Shown one piece after another: positions 19,101 to 28,100 of a stretch of DNA of 64,000 bases (position 1 is its first letter; each line of letters starts with the position of its first letter). A program made the translations under genes and the position numbers. Source of the stretch: Micractinium sp. NFX-FRZ (lineage: Eukaryota > Chlorophyta > Trebouxiophyceae > Chlorellales > Chlorellaceae). The notes under the pieces were generated by a model. The model was given only the letters and a program-made list of their open reading frames with translations, made no database searches and was not told where the DNA came from. Location of the stretch: assembly GCA_029339195.1 (NCBI GenBank), contig JAPTJF010000087.1:1-64000 (forward strand), read 5' to 3'.

Positions 19101-20580
19101 TGGTGCACGGGGGTTGAAAGAGTCGGGGGGCTGGGTGAAGGGGGTGGGAACTGGCCGGAGACAGGGGCTGCCGGCGCCAACAAGTCAGGGTGTGTGCGGT
19201 TGTGGGGGGTGTAACGGGGAGGGCGTGGTGCTGATGCTGGTATGGGTGCTGGTGCAGGGCGCGGCGGGTGTGGCGGTTTCTGGTGTTGGGCGCAGGTGCT
19301 TCTGCACCGCCTGCCACACCCGTGCCCCTGTCTCCAGCGCTCACCCGCGCCCCAGCCCCTGCCCCCTCGGCTGCCCTCTTCCGCTTCCAGCCCCCAGGCC
19401 GGCGGCCACTGCAACATTTTGACTCCTGCGTGCCCTCTCTCCTCCCTCCCTCCTTCTCCCCAGGCCGGCGACCGCAACATCCTGATTGCCACCGACGTCG
19501 CCTCCCGTGGCCTCGACATCCCCTCTGTCGACGTCGTCATCAACTACGACGTGCCCACCAACTCAAAGGACTACGTGCACCGCGTGGGGCGCACCGCGCG
19601 CGCGGGGCGGTCGGGCCGCTCCGTCACCATCGTCACACAGTGAGTGGGCTGGGGTGGGGTGCGGTGTGGCAGGGGAAGGGTGTGCAGTTGTTCTAGGACA
19701 AGGCGGGAAGCAAGGGGCAGGGTGCTTGGGCCGCTCCGTCACCATCGTCACGCAGTGAGTCGGCTGGGGTGGGGTGGGGTGCCGTAGGGGGAGGGTGAAG
19801 TGAAGGGCAGGACAGAGCGGGGTGGGGCGGGGCGGGGGCGCAGAGGCGCCCCCGCCTCTGTGCCGGCATCCCTCCCCCTGCACTTTGCTGTCTCTTGTGC
19901 CGATGTATTTACTGCACGGTAGGCACCGGATGGTAGAGGCGCTGAATGACGTGGCTTGGAGATGGAGGAGGCGCCTGAACTGACCAACTCGTACTGCCTA
20001 ATGCCCCGTGGTACTTCTGCAGGTACGATGTGGAGCTGTACCAGAAGATCGAGGCGCTGATTGGGCTGAAGATGGAGCAGTACCCGTCTGAGCAGGAGGC
20101 GGTACTGCTGCTGCTGGAGCGTGTGGGCGAGGCGCAGCGCATCGCCACCATGCAGGTGAAAGGGGGCGGTCACTGCAGGGGTGGGGTGGTTTGGGCAGAG
20201 GCTTTGCAGGGTCAGTCGGTCAGCGTGGCGCAGCGCATTGCCACCACGCGGGGAAGAGTGGCAGGCGGGCAAGACTCGGGCGAGGCCGTGCAGCTGGAGG
20301 CAGGCGCATGCCCGTGCTTTTGAGACGGCAGGCGGCGGAATTGCGGGCGCTCGAAATGCGTGGCTCAACCAGCGTTTTCGCCACTTGGGACCTCACCATT
20401 GCGCTGCTCTCCTCCTTGCCCCCCCCCCCCCACCACCACGGCCTGCAGATGAAGGAGACGGACAACAAGAAGGGGGGCAAGGGGGGCAAGCGGAAGGGCG
20501 GGGCGGGGGACCAGGATGACGGGCACCACTCGTCGTTTGGGGGCGGCTTCAAGAAGAAGTATGGCGGGGCGCGGAGATGA
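16159..20580 (+). CDS. DDX47: DEAD-box ATP-dependent RNA helicase DDX47/RRP3
   Basis: Ten exons: 16159-16321, 16558-16628, 17089-17241, 17578-17685, 18126-18288, 18574-18675, 18932-19083, 19464-19639, 20023-20155, 20449-20580. Phases close to give 450 residues. Motifs: Q motif around SGIQEQAVP, motif I AQTGSGKT (62-69), Ia SPTREL (93-98), TPGR, motif II DEAD (168-171), III SAT (199-201), [21 protein letters not shown] and [13 protein letters not shown] (from 343). The C-terminus is a [14 protein letters not shown] basic tail ending KKKYGGARR. The family (yeast Rrp3, plant RH10) works in the nucleolus on early 18S pre-rRNA processing. The long introns after exons 3, 4, 6, 8 and 9 contain repeated, decayed copies of adjacent exon boundaries, so naive gene finders may pick wrong splice sites. 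Confidence 0.93.
17291..17329 (+). repeat. Near-exact copy of DDX47 exon 3 donor end
   Basis: A 39-nt match to 17206-17244 with two mismatches, spanning [12 protein letters not shown] codons and the GTG donor. The copy starts 85 bp downstream and is followed by GT/GC-rich sequence that itself repeats. Confidence 0.9.
17871..17925 (+). repeat. Decayed copy of DDX47 exon 5 acceptor end (copy A)
   Basis: TTGCAG then GTTCTGG, GGCCGCC and AACATGG follow the same order as exon 5 (18126 on), which encodes [11 protein letters not shown]. The frame is destroyed. It lies 255 bp before the true exon start. Confidence 0.7.
17988..18040 (+). repeat. Copy of DDX47 exon 5 acceptor end (copy B)
   Basis: CCAG then GTTCTGGATGAGACC, GACCGCCTGCTCA and GAGCAGGAGAT match exon 5 at 18126-18176 closely, but single-base insertions shift the frame. 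It lies 138 bp before the true acceptor. Confidence 0.85.
18749..18790 (+). repeat. Copy of DDX47 exon 6 donor region
   Basis: GACAGGTGGG...GTGCGGGGTGTGG repeats the donor and intron start at 18670-18705 (CACAGGTGGG, GTGCGGGGTATGG). Mostly intronic sequence is duplicated here. Confidence 0.5.
19728..19760 (+). repeat. Near-exact copy of DDX47 exon 8 donor end
   Basis: 33 nt identical to 19613-19645 except one base, covering the codons for GRSVTIVTQ and the GTGAGT donor. A complete decoy donor therefore lies 115 bp into the intron. Confidence 0.9.
20227..20258 (+). repeat. Copy of DDX47 exon 9 donor end
   Basis: GGCGCAGCGCATTGCCACCA matches 20130-20149 with one change, but the donor itself has decayed. 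It lies 97 bp downstream in the intron. Confidence 0.75.
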
Positions 20581-21065
20581 CCTGGCCCTGGGAAGCCGTG
20601 GCGGCTTTTGTTTCTGACGTTTTTAACCTTGGCCTCCGCCCCCAATGCAAGCGCTTGTTGCCCACGCTGGCGGTTGTGCCTGATTGTGTAGGCTGGCCGC
20701 TGACTACTTTCCTCTCTACTCTTGTTTGACCACGCTGCCTTGCTGCTCACTCCCCGCTTGCTCTCCCCCCGCTCCCATCTCCCCGCGCTCCCGTCTCGCC
20801 GCTCAGCTCTTCCCATTCTTTGGTGTTGTGGAACAAACAGCACTCGTGTATCCCAGACTTAACATCAGCAGTGCACGGCATTACATATGTCAGCCATGCC
20901 GGTCGGCGTCCAGGCAGTGTGAATGCTGCGCCTGGTTTTGAGGGTCAGGGGTCCATGCACGGATAGTTACACAGTTGGGGTGTTTCAAACAGAGCCAAGG
21001 CAGACTGAGTAGTGGCACACTCAAAGTGAGGTGGTGCGCACTTGAGGCCGAGTCGTGTGGGTGGG
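20581..21065. other. Convergent 3' flanks, DDX47 / U-box gene
   Basis: No coding signal. TTACA at 20881-20885 and 20967-20971 reads TGTAA on the minus strand and could serve polyadenylation of the U-box gene. Confidence 0.5.
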
Positions 21066-22771
21066 TCAAGCGGCATGCAAATGGAGGTCAGCTGCCTCAC
21101 TTCCCGTGCCCGCCTCTGCCTGCGCTGCCGGACCCGCTGCCCCCGCCAGCTCCTGCAGCCGCCCCACCAGAGAGCGCAGCGCCAGGTTGGGTGCCAGCTG
21201 GCGGCTGGGCAGCAGCAGGTTGGTGGCGGGGTTGGGCACGCGGCCGCCGGTGTGGCGCGCCATCCATTCCTGCGCAGGAGACGAGGAGGCAGGGCAGCGG
21301 GGGCAGCGGGTCGGGGGCAGGCGGATGAGACACGACGGGAGGGAAGGCGCTTGCCCAAGCAGCCCACTCTCTGCTGCTGACACCTTCTGGCAGTGCGTCA
21401 GCAGGCTGGAAAGCAGGGCACGGGCACTGGCTCGTCAGCAGGCATCCGCCTTGCACACATCCGCACCGGCTCCCCGCCACAGCGCCTGCCCTTCCCAATC
21501 CCTCCGCACACCCAAGGAGGCCCCCCACCCGCTCACCGTGATGGCGGCCCGCTCACCGTGATGGCGGCCCGCTCAAAGGTGTGCCCATCCGCCGTCACCA
21601 CGGGATCAGCCAGCACGTCCTGGGTGATGGGGCAGGTGCAGTGCTCCTCCAGCAATGTCTCCAATGCCTCCTGCGCCTCCAGCAGCTGCCTCTCCAGGTC
21701 CCACCGCTGCCGCTGCAGCGACGCATGCTCCCCCTGTAGCACGGCGTGCTCCTCTTGCAGCGCGGCATGCTGCCAGGCGGGCACCACGGCCTCGTGCTGC
21801 GGGACCGGCGGAGCTGATGTGGCGGCCACGCGCGCTCTGGTCGCAGCAACGGGGGCACTGCTGGCTGCTGCTGCGGCGGCTGCGGCGGCTGCTGAGGTGG
21901 CCGATTGTTCGGCCTCCAACGCCCCGCCGTCCTCCAAAGCCTCGTTGTACCCCGCAGAGCTGCCGCTGCCGCTGCTGCAGCTGCTGTTGCTAAGGGTGCG
22001 CTGCAGCAGCTGAAGGCTGGCGGCTGCCAAGTTAGTTGCACTCTCTGAAACCGGCTCAGCTGGCTGCTGTTGGCTGGCTGACGCCTCCCCACTGCCACCA
22101 GCTTCCGACTGCGCACCACGGGTGGCCGGCACAGGCGCGGCCCCGGGTCGCCCCTGCCAGCACGCCAAGGCTGCTAAAGACGCCATTGCCTGCCGAGCAC
22201 CCTGCCCCACAGCAGCAGCTGCCGCGCCGCCCGCTGCGCTTGCTGCCGCCTCTCCAGGCCTGACCACCCTGGCGGCTGCTGCTGGCACAGAGGCGCAGCA
22301 CTGCCGCAGAGCTGCCACGGCCGCGCTTGCACTGCCAGCCACACCGCGCAGCGCTGGCCTGCTGCCAGACGCTGCATAGCAGATGGCCGCAAGCACCAAG
22401 GCTGCAAGCACGCAGCAGCTGAGCACGGCACGTCCAGGACCGCCGCCCCAGCCGTCTGCTGCCCCAACCGCTAGCTCCGCTGGCCAGGAGCCGCCCAGTG
22501 CCCCCTGGGGCACACCGCCTAGCCGGCCCAATGAAAGGCTGCCCAGCTGGCTGCCCAGTGCCGCCCAGGCGCTGCCCAGCTGGCTGCCCAGTGCTGCCCA
22601 GGCGGTGCCCAGCTGACTGCCAAGCACCGTCCCAGCGCTGCCTAGCTGGCTGCCCAGAGACGCCCAGGCGCCGCCTAGTTGGCGGGAGGCCCTTGCGTTG
22701 AGCGCTGGCCAGGAGTGTGCTGCCAGCAGCAGCGCCCACGCCAACGCAGCTACCGCCACAATCGCCGCCAT
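21066..22771 (-). CDS. Membrane-anchored U-box E3 ubiquitin ligase
   Basis: Two exons: 21557-22771 and 21066-21269, giving 472 residues. Start chosen at the ATG at 22771; the frame upstream lacks an ATG. The N-terminus has a hydrophobic segment (MAAIVAVAALAWALLLAA), followed by 11-residue-like SQLGSAWAALG repeats, then a second hydrophobic stretch (VLSCCVLAALVLAAICYAA) and a Q/E-rich coiled coil before the U-box. The U-box reads CPITQDVLADPVVTADGHTF, then ERAAIT joined across the intron to EWMARH, ending NLALRSLVGRLQEL. U-boxes recruit ubiquitin-loaded E2 enzymes. The hydrophobic segments suggest action at a membrane. A 20-bp tandem duplication sits on the exon 1 donor, so two donors exist. 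Confidence 0.8.
21531..21570 (-). repeat. 20-bp tandem duplication across the U-box exon 1 donor
   Basis: GCTCACCGTGATGGCGGCCC occurs twice head to tail (21531-21550, 21551-21570), with a third half copy in the exon. Each full copy carries a donor GTGAGC on the minus strand. Using the inner donor (exon end 21557) gives the standard U-box; the outer one would add VSGPPS and shift the frame. Confidence 0.9.
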
Positions 22772-22819
22772 GGGTGCTACCCAGTGGCGCACCAGGCTGA
22801 CGCCTCTGATGAGGCGCCT

Positions 22820-24094
22820 CTACACAGCATGGCTCAGCGACTGAACACTGCGCCTTGGAGGTTGAGCAGCAGGCGGGTGAGCACTGCCGCTGTGCGCCTG
22901 TGCCCCGGGGGGCATGTGCACAATGAACGAGGGCCGCTGCTGCTGGCTGTGCCGCTGCTGCTGTTGCTGGCGCCGCTGCTGCTGCTGGCGCAGCTGGGGC
23001 TGGCCCCCTTCCCGCCGCTGCTGCTCCTCCTCTTGCAAGCGCCTCTGCTCCCCCTCCTCCCGCCGCCGCTGCCTCTCCCGCTCCCGCTCCTCCCGCGCCG
23101 CCTGCTCCCGCTGCCGCTGCTCCTCCGCCTGCTGCTCGCGCAGGCGCTGCCGTTCATGCTTGCGCTCCGCCCGCTGCTGCTGCCGCTGCGGGTTGGGCGG
23201 TGGGGGCGCCTGCTTCCTCCTCTGCTTCTCCGCCTGCCACTGCTCCTCAACCGCCCGCTCCGCAGCTTGCCGCCGCTGCATCACTTCCTGCTGACGCCGC
23301 TCTTCATCAGCCTGCTGCTGCCTCCTGGCCGCTTCCGCAAGCTCCCGGTCCCTCCTGGCGCTCGCTTCCTCCAGCCGCTGCTGCCTGGCCGACTCTTCCA
23401 ACTGCAGCCACTGCTGCCTGGCCGACTCTTCCAACTGCAGCCATTGCTGCCTGGCCGCCTCCCGCTCGCCGCGGGCACCCCACCACCCAAGCAGCTGCTG
23501 CCACCACGGCGCCCCTTGCTGCTGCGCCGCCTCTGCCTGACCCCACTGCCTCAGCAGCAGAGCGTCGGGGTCAAAGTAGAAGTGCCGAGTTTGCTGAGTG
23601 TGGGGGTCAAAGTAGGTGTGCCGAAGCTGGGCGCTCTGGGCCTCCAGCAGCGCCTGGCGCCGCCACCCCTCCTGCCAGTGCGCATTCGCCTGCTGGTGCT
23701 CCTGCCCCATCTGCCGCTTCAGCTGACCAAATTCGGCCAGCCTGGCGGGCTGAGACATGGCGCTGTCACATCCTTGCTCATGCGGCCAGTACCACACCAG
23801 CTTGCCGCCAAACTTCAGAAACAGCCCCCGCTGCAGCTCCGCATCGTGCAACAGCCTGCTCCTGCTCCTCCTCGTCTGCCGCCGGCCAAAGGAACAGTTG
23901 CACCTGCCTGCTCGTCTCGTCCGCTTGCCACATCTTGACGTACAGCAGTGGGTCACTGCCTGCAGTGCAGATTGCACAAACATGATGGGAAGCGGAGGTG
24001 TGTGCGGGCCTGTCAGGACGCGCGTATAGAAGTCACTGCAGACTGCCCAGGCCTCCCGCCCCGTCCCTGCAAGGTGGCGTAGGGCGGCTGCCAT
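22820..24094 (-). CDS. Q/E/R-rich coiled-coil protein (frame partly doubtful)
   Basis: An open frame of 424 codons ending TAG at 22820-22822. The C-terminal two thirds are a long charged helix rich in Q, E, R and A (RQQWLQLEESARQQW repeats, REREQR blocks), typical of a single alpha helix or coiled coil, then a P-rich tail. A middle part has RHTYFDPHTQQTRHFYFDPD and LFLKFGGKLVWYWPHEQG. The N-terminal 70 codons look unnatural (CGKRTRRAGRCNCSFGRRQ). Another frame at about 23875-23960 reads DPLLYVKMWQADETSRQ and LFLWPAADEEEQEQ, which looks more protein-like. An in-frame ATG at 23758 is an alternative start. It ends 48 bp before the U-box ATG on the same strand; the two could be one longer gene. 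Confidence 0.5.
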   Translation of the reverse strand: MAAALRHLAGTGREAWAVCSDFYTRVLTGPHTPPLPIMFVQSALQAVTHCCTSRCGKRTRRAGRCNCSFGRRQTRRSRSRLLHDAELQRGLFLKFGGKLVWYWPHEQGCDSAMSQPARLAEFGQLKRQMGQEHQQANAHWQEGWRRQALLEAQSAQLRHTYFDPHTQQTRHFYFDPDALLLRQWGQAEAAQQQGAPWWQQLLGWWGARGEREAARQQWLQLEESARQQWLQLEESARQQRLEEASARRDRELAEAARRQQQADEERRQQEVMQRRQAAERAVEEQWQAEKQRRKQAPPPPNPQRQQQRAERKHERQRLREQQAEEQRQREQAAREERERERQRRREEGEQRRLQEEEQQRREGGQPQLRQQQQRRQQQQQRHSQQQRPSFIVHMPPGAQAHSGSAHPPAAQPPRRSVQSLSHAV

Positions 24095-25103
24095 GGCACA
24101 GCTCTAGGGCAGGGCTGCCCAGTCCCTTTCCCAGGCAGCTCCGTTCCTCTTCCCTCTCTCGCCAGTCACACTTGAAGCTAAACTGCGACGGTGAATACCA
24201 GAGGCGCCCTGTCGGAATTGTTGAAACCCTCCCCATATGGCAGCGGTCTCCGCTGCGAGCATGGGATGTAAGCATACATCCCATTAGCTGGCAACGCGAT
24301 GAACCTCACCTTCTGTCCCCCAGGAGCACTTGGTTGGGGTAGCGCCGCCCACAGGCCCGCAGACCGTGACGGAGGTCCCGTGCTCCATCGTGGTTGTGTT
24401 ACAAGAACGAGAAAGCGCTTTAGAGCGCAGCAGGAGGTTGAGACGAGCACAGCCTACGGGGGGGGGGAGCATCGGTTCGTCGGTAGGGCTCTTAGCGCAC
24501 GCGCCGCATCTGGCCCCTGCATCACGCCGCAAGTCAATTGCCCCTGCGCTTGCAAGGCATCTGCTTACGTGCGAAATGGGGTGCTCGTAGCAGGAGTGAC
24601 GCCATCGTTGGAGATGTACAGGAAATGGCTCTGATCGTGGAGACCCGCCTGCTGAGACGGTCACGGCCAGAGCAGCCCTGTGGCGGCTGGGTCGGCCGTG
24701 TCGGCCTGGGCGCTCTGGCTGGCCCTGCTTTTGTGCCGCGCTGCTGTTCATACAAGGCCTTGCTCGATGGATTGTTTAACGCCTCTCTATTGAGCAGAAC
24801 TGTCAAGGCATGTGCTAGTCTCACCGACTGCACCATATACTTCCCATGTCGTCCCGCCTACGCCTGCCGCCAACGGTGCACCGCAGGGCGCAAGGCAAAG
24901 CACACTGGCCAGCCGCCCCCCTCCTGATCGCGCTTCCAGATCACGTCATACACGCGGTTTGTTCATTCACAGGTGCATCGCGCCACTTTTAGGGGCCGCG
25001 AGAAGCAGTGAACTTGTGAGGCACTCTTTGCGTCTGCCTCTTTTGGCCGGCGCGGTGCTTTCGTAAAAGCAGGATCTCATCGATTTGTGTTGATGGCCTG
25101 ACA
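24095..25103. promoter_or_regulatory. Divergent intergenic region upstream of the GBP gene
   Basis: About 1 kb of somewhat lower GC between the coiled-coil ORF (-) and the GBP gene (+). It must hold the GBP promoter. No RNA gene or repeat was recognised. Confidence 0.45.
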
Positions 25104-28100
25104 ATGAGCAGGCGGAGCCAAACGGCGCCCACCTGGCTCGGGCTGCAGCTGGTGGCGCTGCTGCTTGTGGCAGGTCACGCGTATGCCGACGACAGCAACA
25201 ACCGCCACCCGTGAGTGCCCGCCGGTGCCTGAGCCAGGAGCTGGCACCCGTCGCAGGCGGCCGGCTGCCGCCGGTGCCGCAGATGCTGCACCCCTGTTGT
25301 GACGCCGTCTGGCGCCCTCCTCTGCTGTCTCTGCCTGCAGTTTCGCGGTGGTGCAGCCGATGGAGGACCACTCAAAGCTGGAGGTGCAGCAGGAGGGGCT
25401 GGATGTGCTGCGGCGCGTCAAGGGCACTGTGTGCCCGGTGGCCGTGATTGGACCATACCGCTCGGGGAAGAGCTTCACACTGAATCAGCTGATGGGCGTG
25501 GGGTGCGGTGAGCAGGCTGGGCGGCGGGAGGGTGCAGCGGTGGGGTGGTATTGAGCGCGGTTGGGGCGGAATCATTAATCAACGCATTAGTTGAGGGCCT
25601 ACTGTCCCCCCCCGCTGCCGGCTGGGTGACCTCCCGCCTGCGGCACGGCCGCCGCTGCTGTCAGCCATCGCTGGCCGCTGCTCCCGCTTCCCTCCCTGCT
25701 TCACGCGGATCTGTTTGCCGCTCCCTCACCCAACCCCCCGCCAATCCCGTGCCCTACACAGACGAGGGGTTTGGAGTGGGCCACACGCGGCTGACGCAGA
25801 CCAAGGGGGTGTGGCTGTGGGGGGAGCCACTGGAGGTCGACCTGGGCAATGGGGAGACCACCAATGTGAGGCCCCCCAAGAGGGTGGCTGCTGCTGCTGG
25901 GCATGCTAGGGGCAGCAACTGGTACAGCTGTGGGCATGCCCGCATGCCCATCCGCCTGCCTGCCTGCATGTCTGGGCGAATGAAGCTGCGCTGCCTGCCC
26001 ACGCCCCCGCTTCACGCCCCCTTCTGGACCTGCATCCCTTGATCTCCTGGATCCCCTCTGCTCCCCCCCGTGCCCCTGCAGCTGCTGTTCATTGACACCG
26101 AAGGGTGGGTGGGTAGGTGCATGGCTGGTTGTGCGGGTGGTGCGTCCCTTGGCAAAAAGGCAGCCCTTCTAAAAAGGCAAAAACGGCAGCCCCGTGCACC
26201 TCCTCCCGTGTGCGCTCATGCCGCTGCTGTGAACGACACAAGCCACTCGCGACCTCCCCGCCCGCCCACCAAGCCGCCTAGCACACAAACTCATCTCTGC
26301 TGCGCTGTCCTGTATGTTTTTGTTTTACTTTCCGCAGGTTTGAGAGCACCGGCAAGGCCGACATTTATGACGACCGCATCTTTGCGCTCTCTGCCCTCAT
26401 GAGCCAGGTGGGTGGGTGGGGCGGGGTGGGCGGGGCGGGTGGGGCCAACGCCAGTCGCAGGCCTGGGATGCCATGGTTGCATGTGTTCAGTGTAACACCT
26501 TTTCTCTTGCAGACCCTCCTCGTCCCACAGCCTCCTTGTCCCACAGCCGCTACACTCTCTGTGCGAGGCAGGGCCAAAGCAAGCTCTCCTGCCTTGCCGT
26601 TTGCTCACCGGCCCCACCCGCCCACCCACCCGCCCCCATAATAGACCCCCACCCAACCCGCCCCACCCCTCCCACACCCCCGCCCCCACCCCACAGATCC
26701 TGGTCTACAACCTGCCAGAGTCGATCCGGGAGTCGGACCTGGAAAAGCTGTCCTTTGCCGTGGAGCTCTCCAAGGCCTTCTACTCGGCAGACGGAGCGGC
26801 GGCGGCGGCGGCGGGGGGTGGCGAGGGCGGCAGCGCCGGCGCGCAGGCGGCCGGGGGGCAGGCGGAGGCGCTGCCGGTGCAGCCGGGCAACATGGTGTGG
26901 CTCATACAGCGCGACTTTCTGCAGGTGCGGGGCGTAGGGGCGGCAGCTCCGTGCAGCACGCCCTGTGTCAATCACCATTTATTGTATGTGTCGTTCAATA
27001 CAAGTTACGCACATTCTATATCAATTGCTGCTGCAGGGCAATACACTGGAGCAGACGCTGCACGACGCGCTGCAGGTGGTGCCCAACCCGCACAGCGACC
27101 CCGGCATCACCCAGCTCAACCGCATCCGACAGTCACTGCACCTCATCGCATCAAACTCCACCGCCGTGGGCCTGCCCCAGGTGCGGCGCCCCCCACCGCC
27201 TCTCCTCTGCGGTTCATGTCTTCAGCACGTCCCCTGCACGCTCCTCTGCACCCTCCTCTGCTGTGCACGTCCTCCGCACTCGCCCTGGCACTACATCCTC
27301 TGCACCTCCTGTGGTCACATCATGATCGGGTTGCCTGGCCCCACCGATGGCCACATCTTTCGGGCCGTGCCGTGCTGTGCCTGCTGTGCCACACTCCCGA
27401 CCCTGGGGCTCGGCCACCCGCTGGGGCAGTTGATGCCCGTGTACTGCCTGGGCCAATCTGCCTTGCCATGCCTGCTGCGGCTCGGGGCCCAGTCAACACC
27501 GCCGTGCTCTGCATGCTGCGCCTGCTGCTGCAGCCCCACCTGGACCGCACCCGGCTGTGTGAGATGGGGGACGACGCCTTTGAGCCGGCTTACATTGCCA
27601 AGAGGGAGGCGCTGAAGCAACTGCTGCGCAGCATCGCGCGGCCCAAGGTGGGTGCATAGCTTTGGCTTGGTTTGGGCTTTGGCTGGGGCAGGGCTGGGGG
27701 ATGTATGTGCCAGTTGTTTCTGGGCCTGGGGTGAGCGCAGAGAGAAGGCCCAGCGTGTGCTTGACCGGGGCATGGGCATGGGTGTGGCTGGGGGCTGGAC
27801 CCCTCTGCCTGCCAGTGGGGTCGTGCTGAGAGGAGAGAGGGCCCACCGTGCCCGGCCAACGCGCGCGCTCTCCTTGCGGCTGACGGCCTCAGCTGCGCAT
27901 GCATCCATGCCCCGCGTTAAAGTACCTGTGTGTGTGTGTCTAGTCTTGTCGTTACAGCTGTTCACATCCCCTAGAGGATCCAACTTCAGGACGAACCAAC
28001 AGTGTGTGTGTGTGTGCATCGGCCTGCCTGCAGGTGGTCCAGGGCAAGCCTCTTGATGGGCCGGGGCTGGCGGACTTGATACAGCAGGTGGTGGCGGGGC

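Noticed and set aside
18289..19422. 377-codon plus-strand frame through DDX47 introns
   Set aside because: Runs through introns in the wrong phase; the spliced helicase explains the locus.
22679..23938. Leucine-rich 419-codon plus-strand open frame
   Set aside because: It is the mirror of the CAG/GAG-rich coiled-coil ORF: CTG and CTC codons on the reverse of Gln/Glu codons give artificial poly-leucine.
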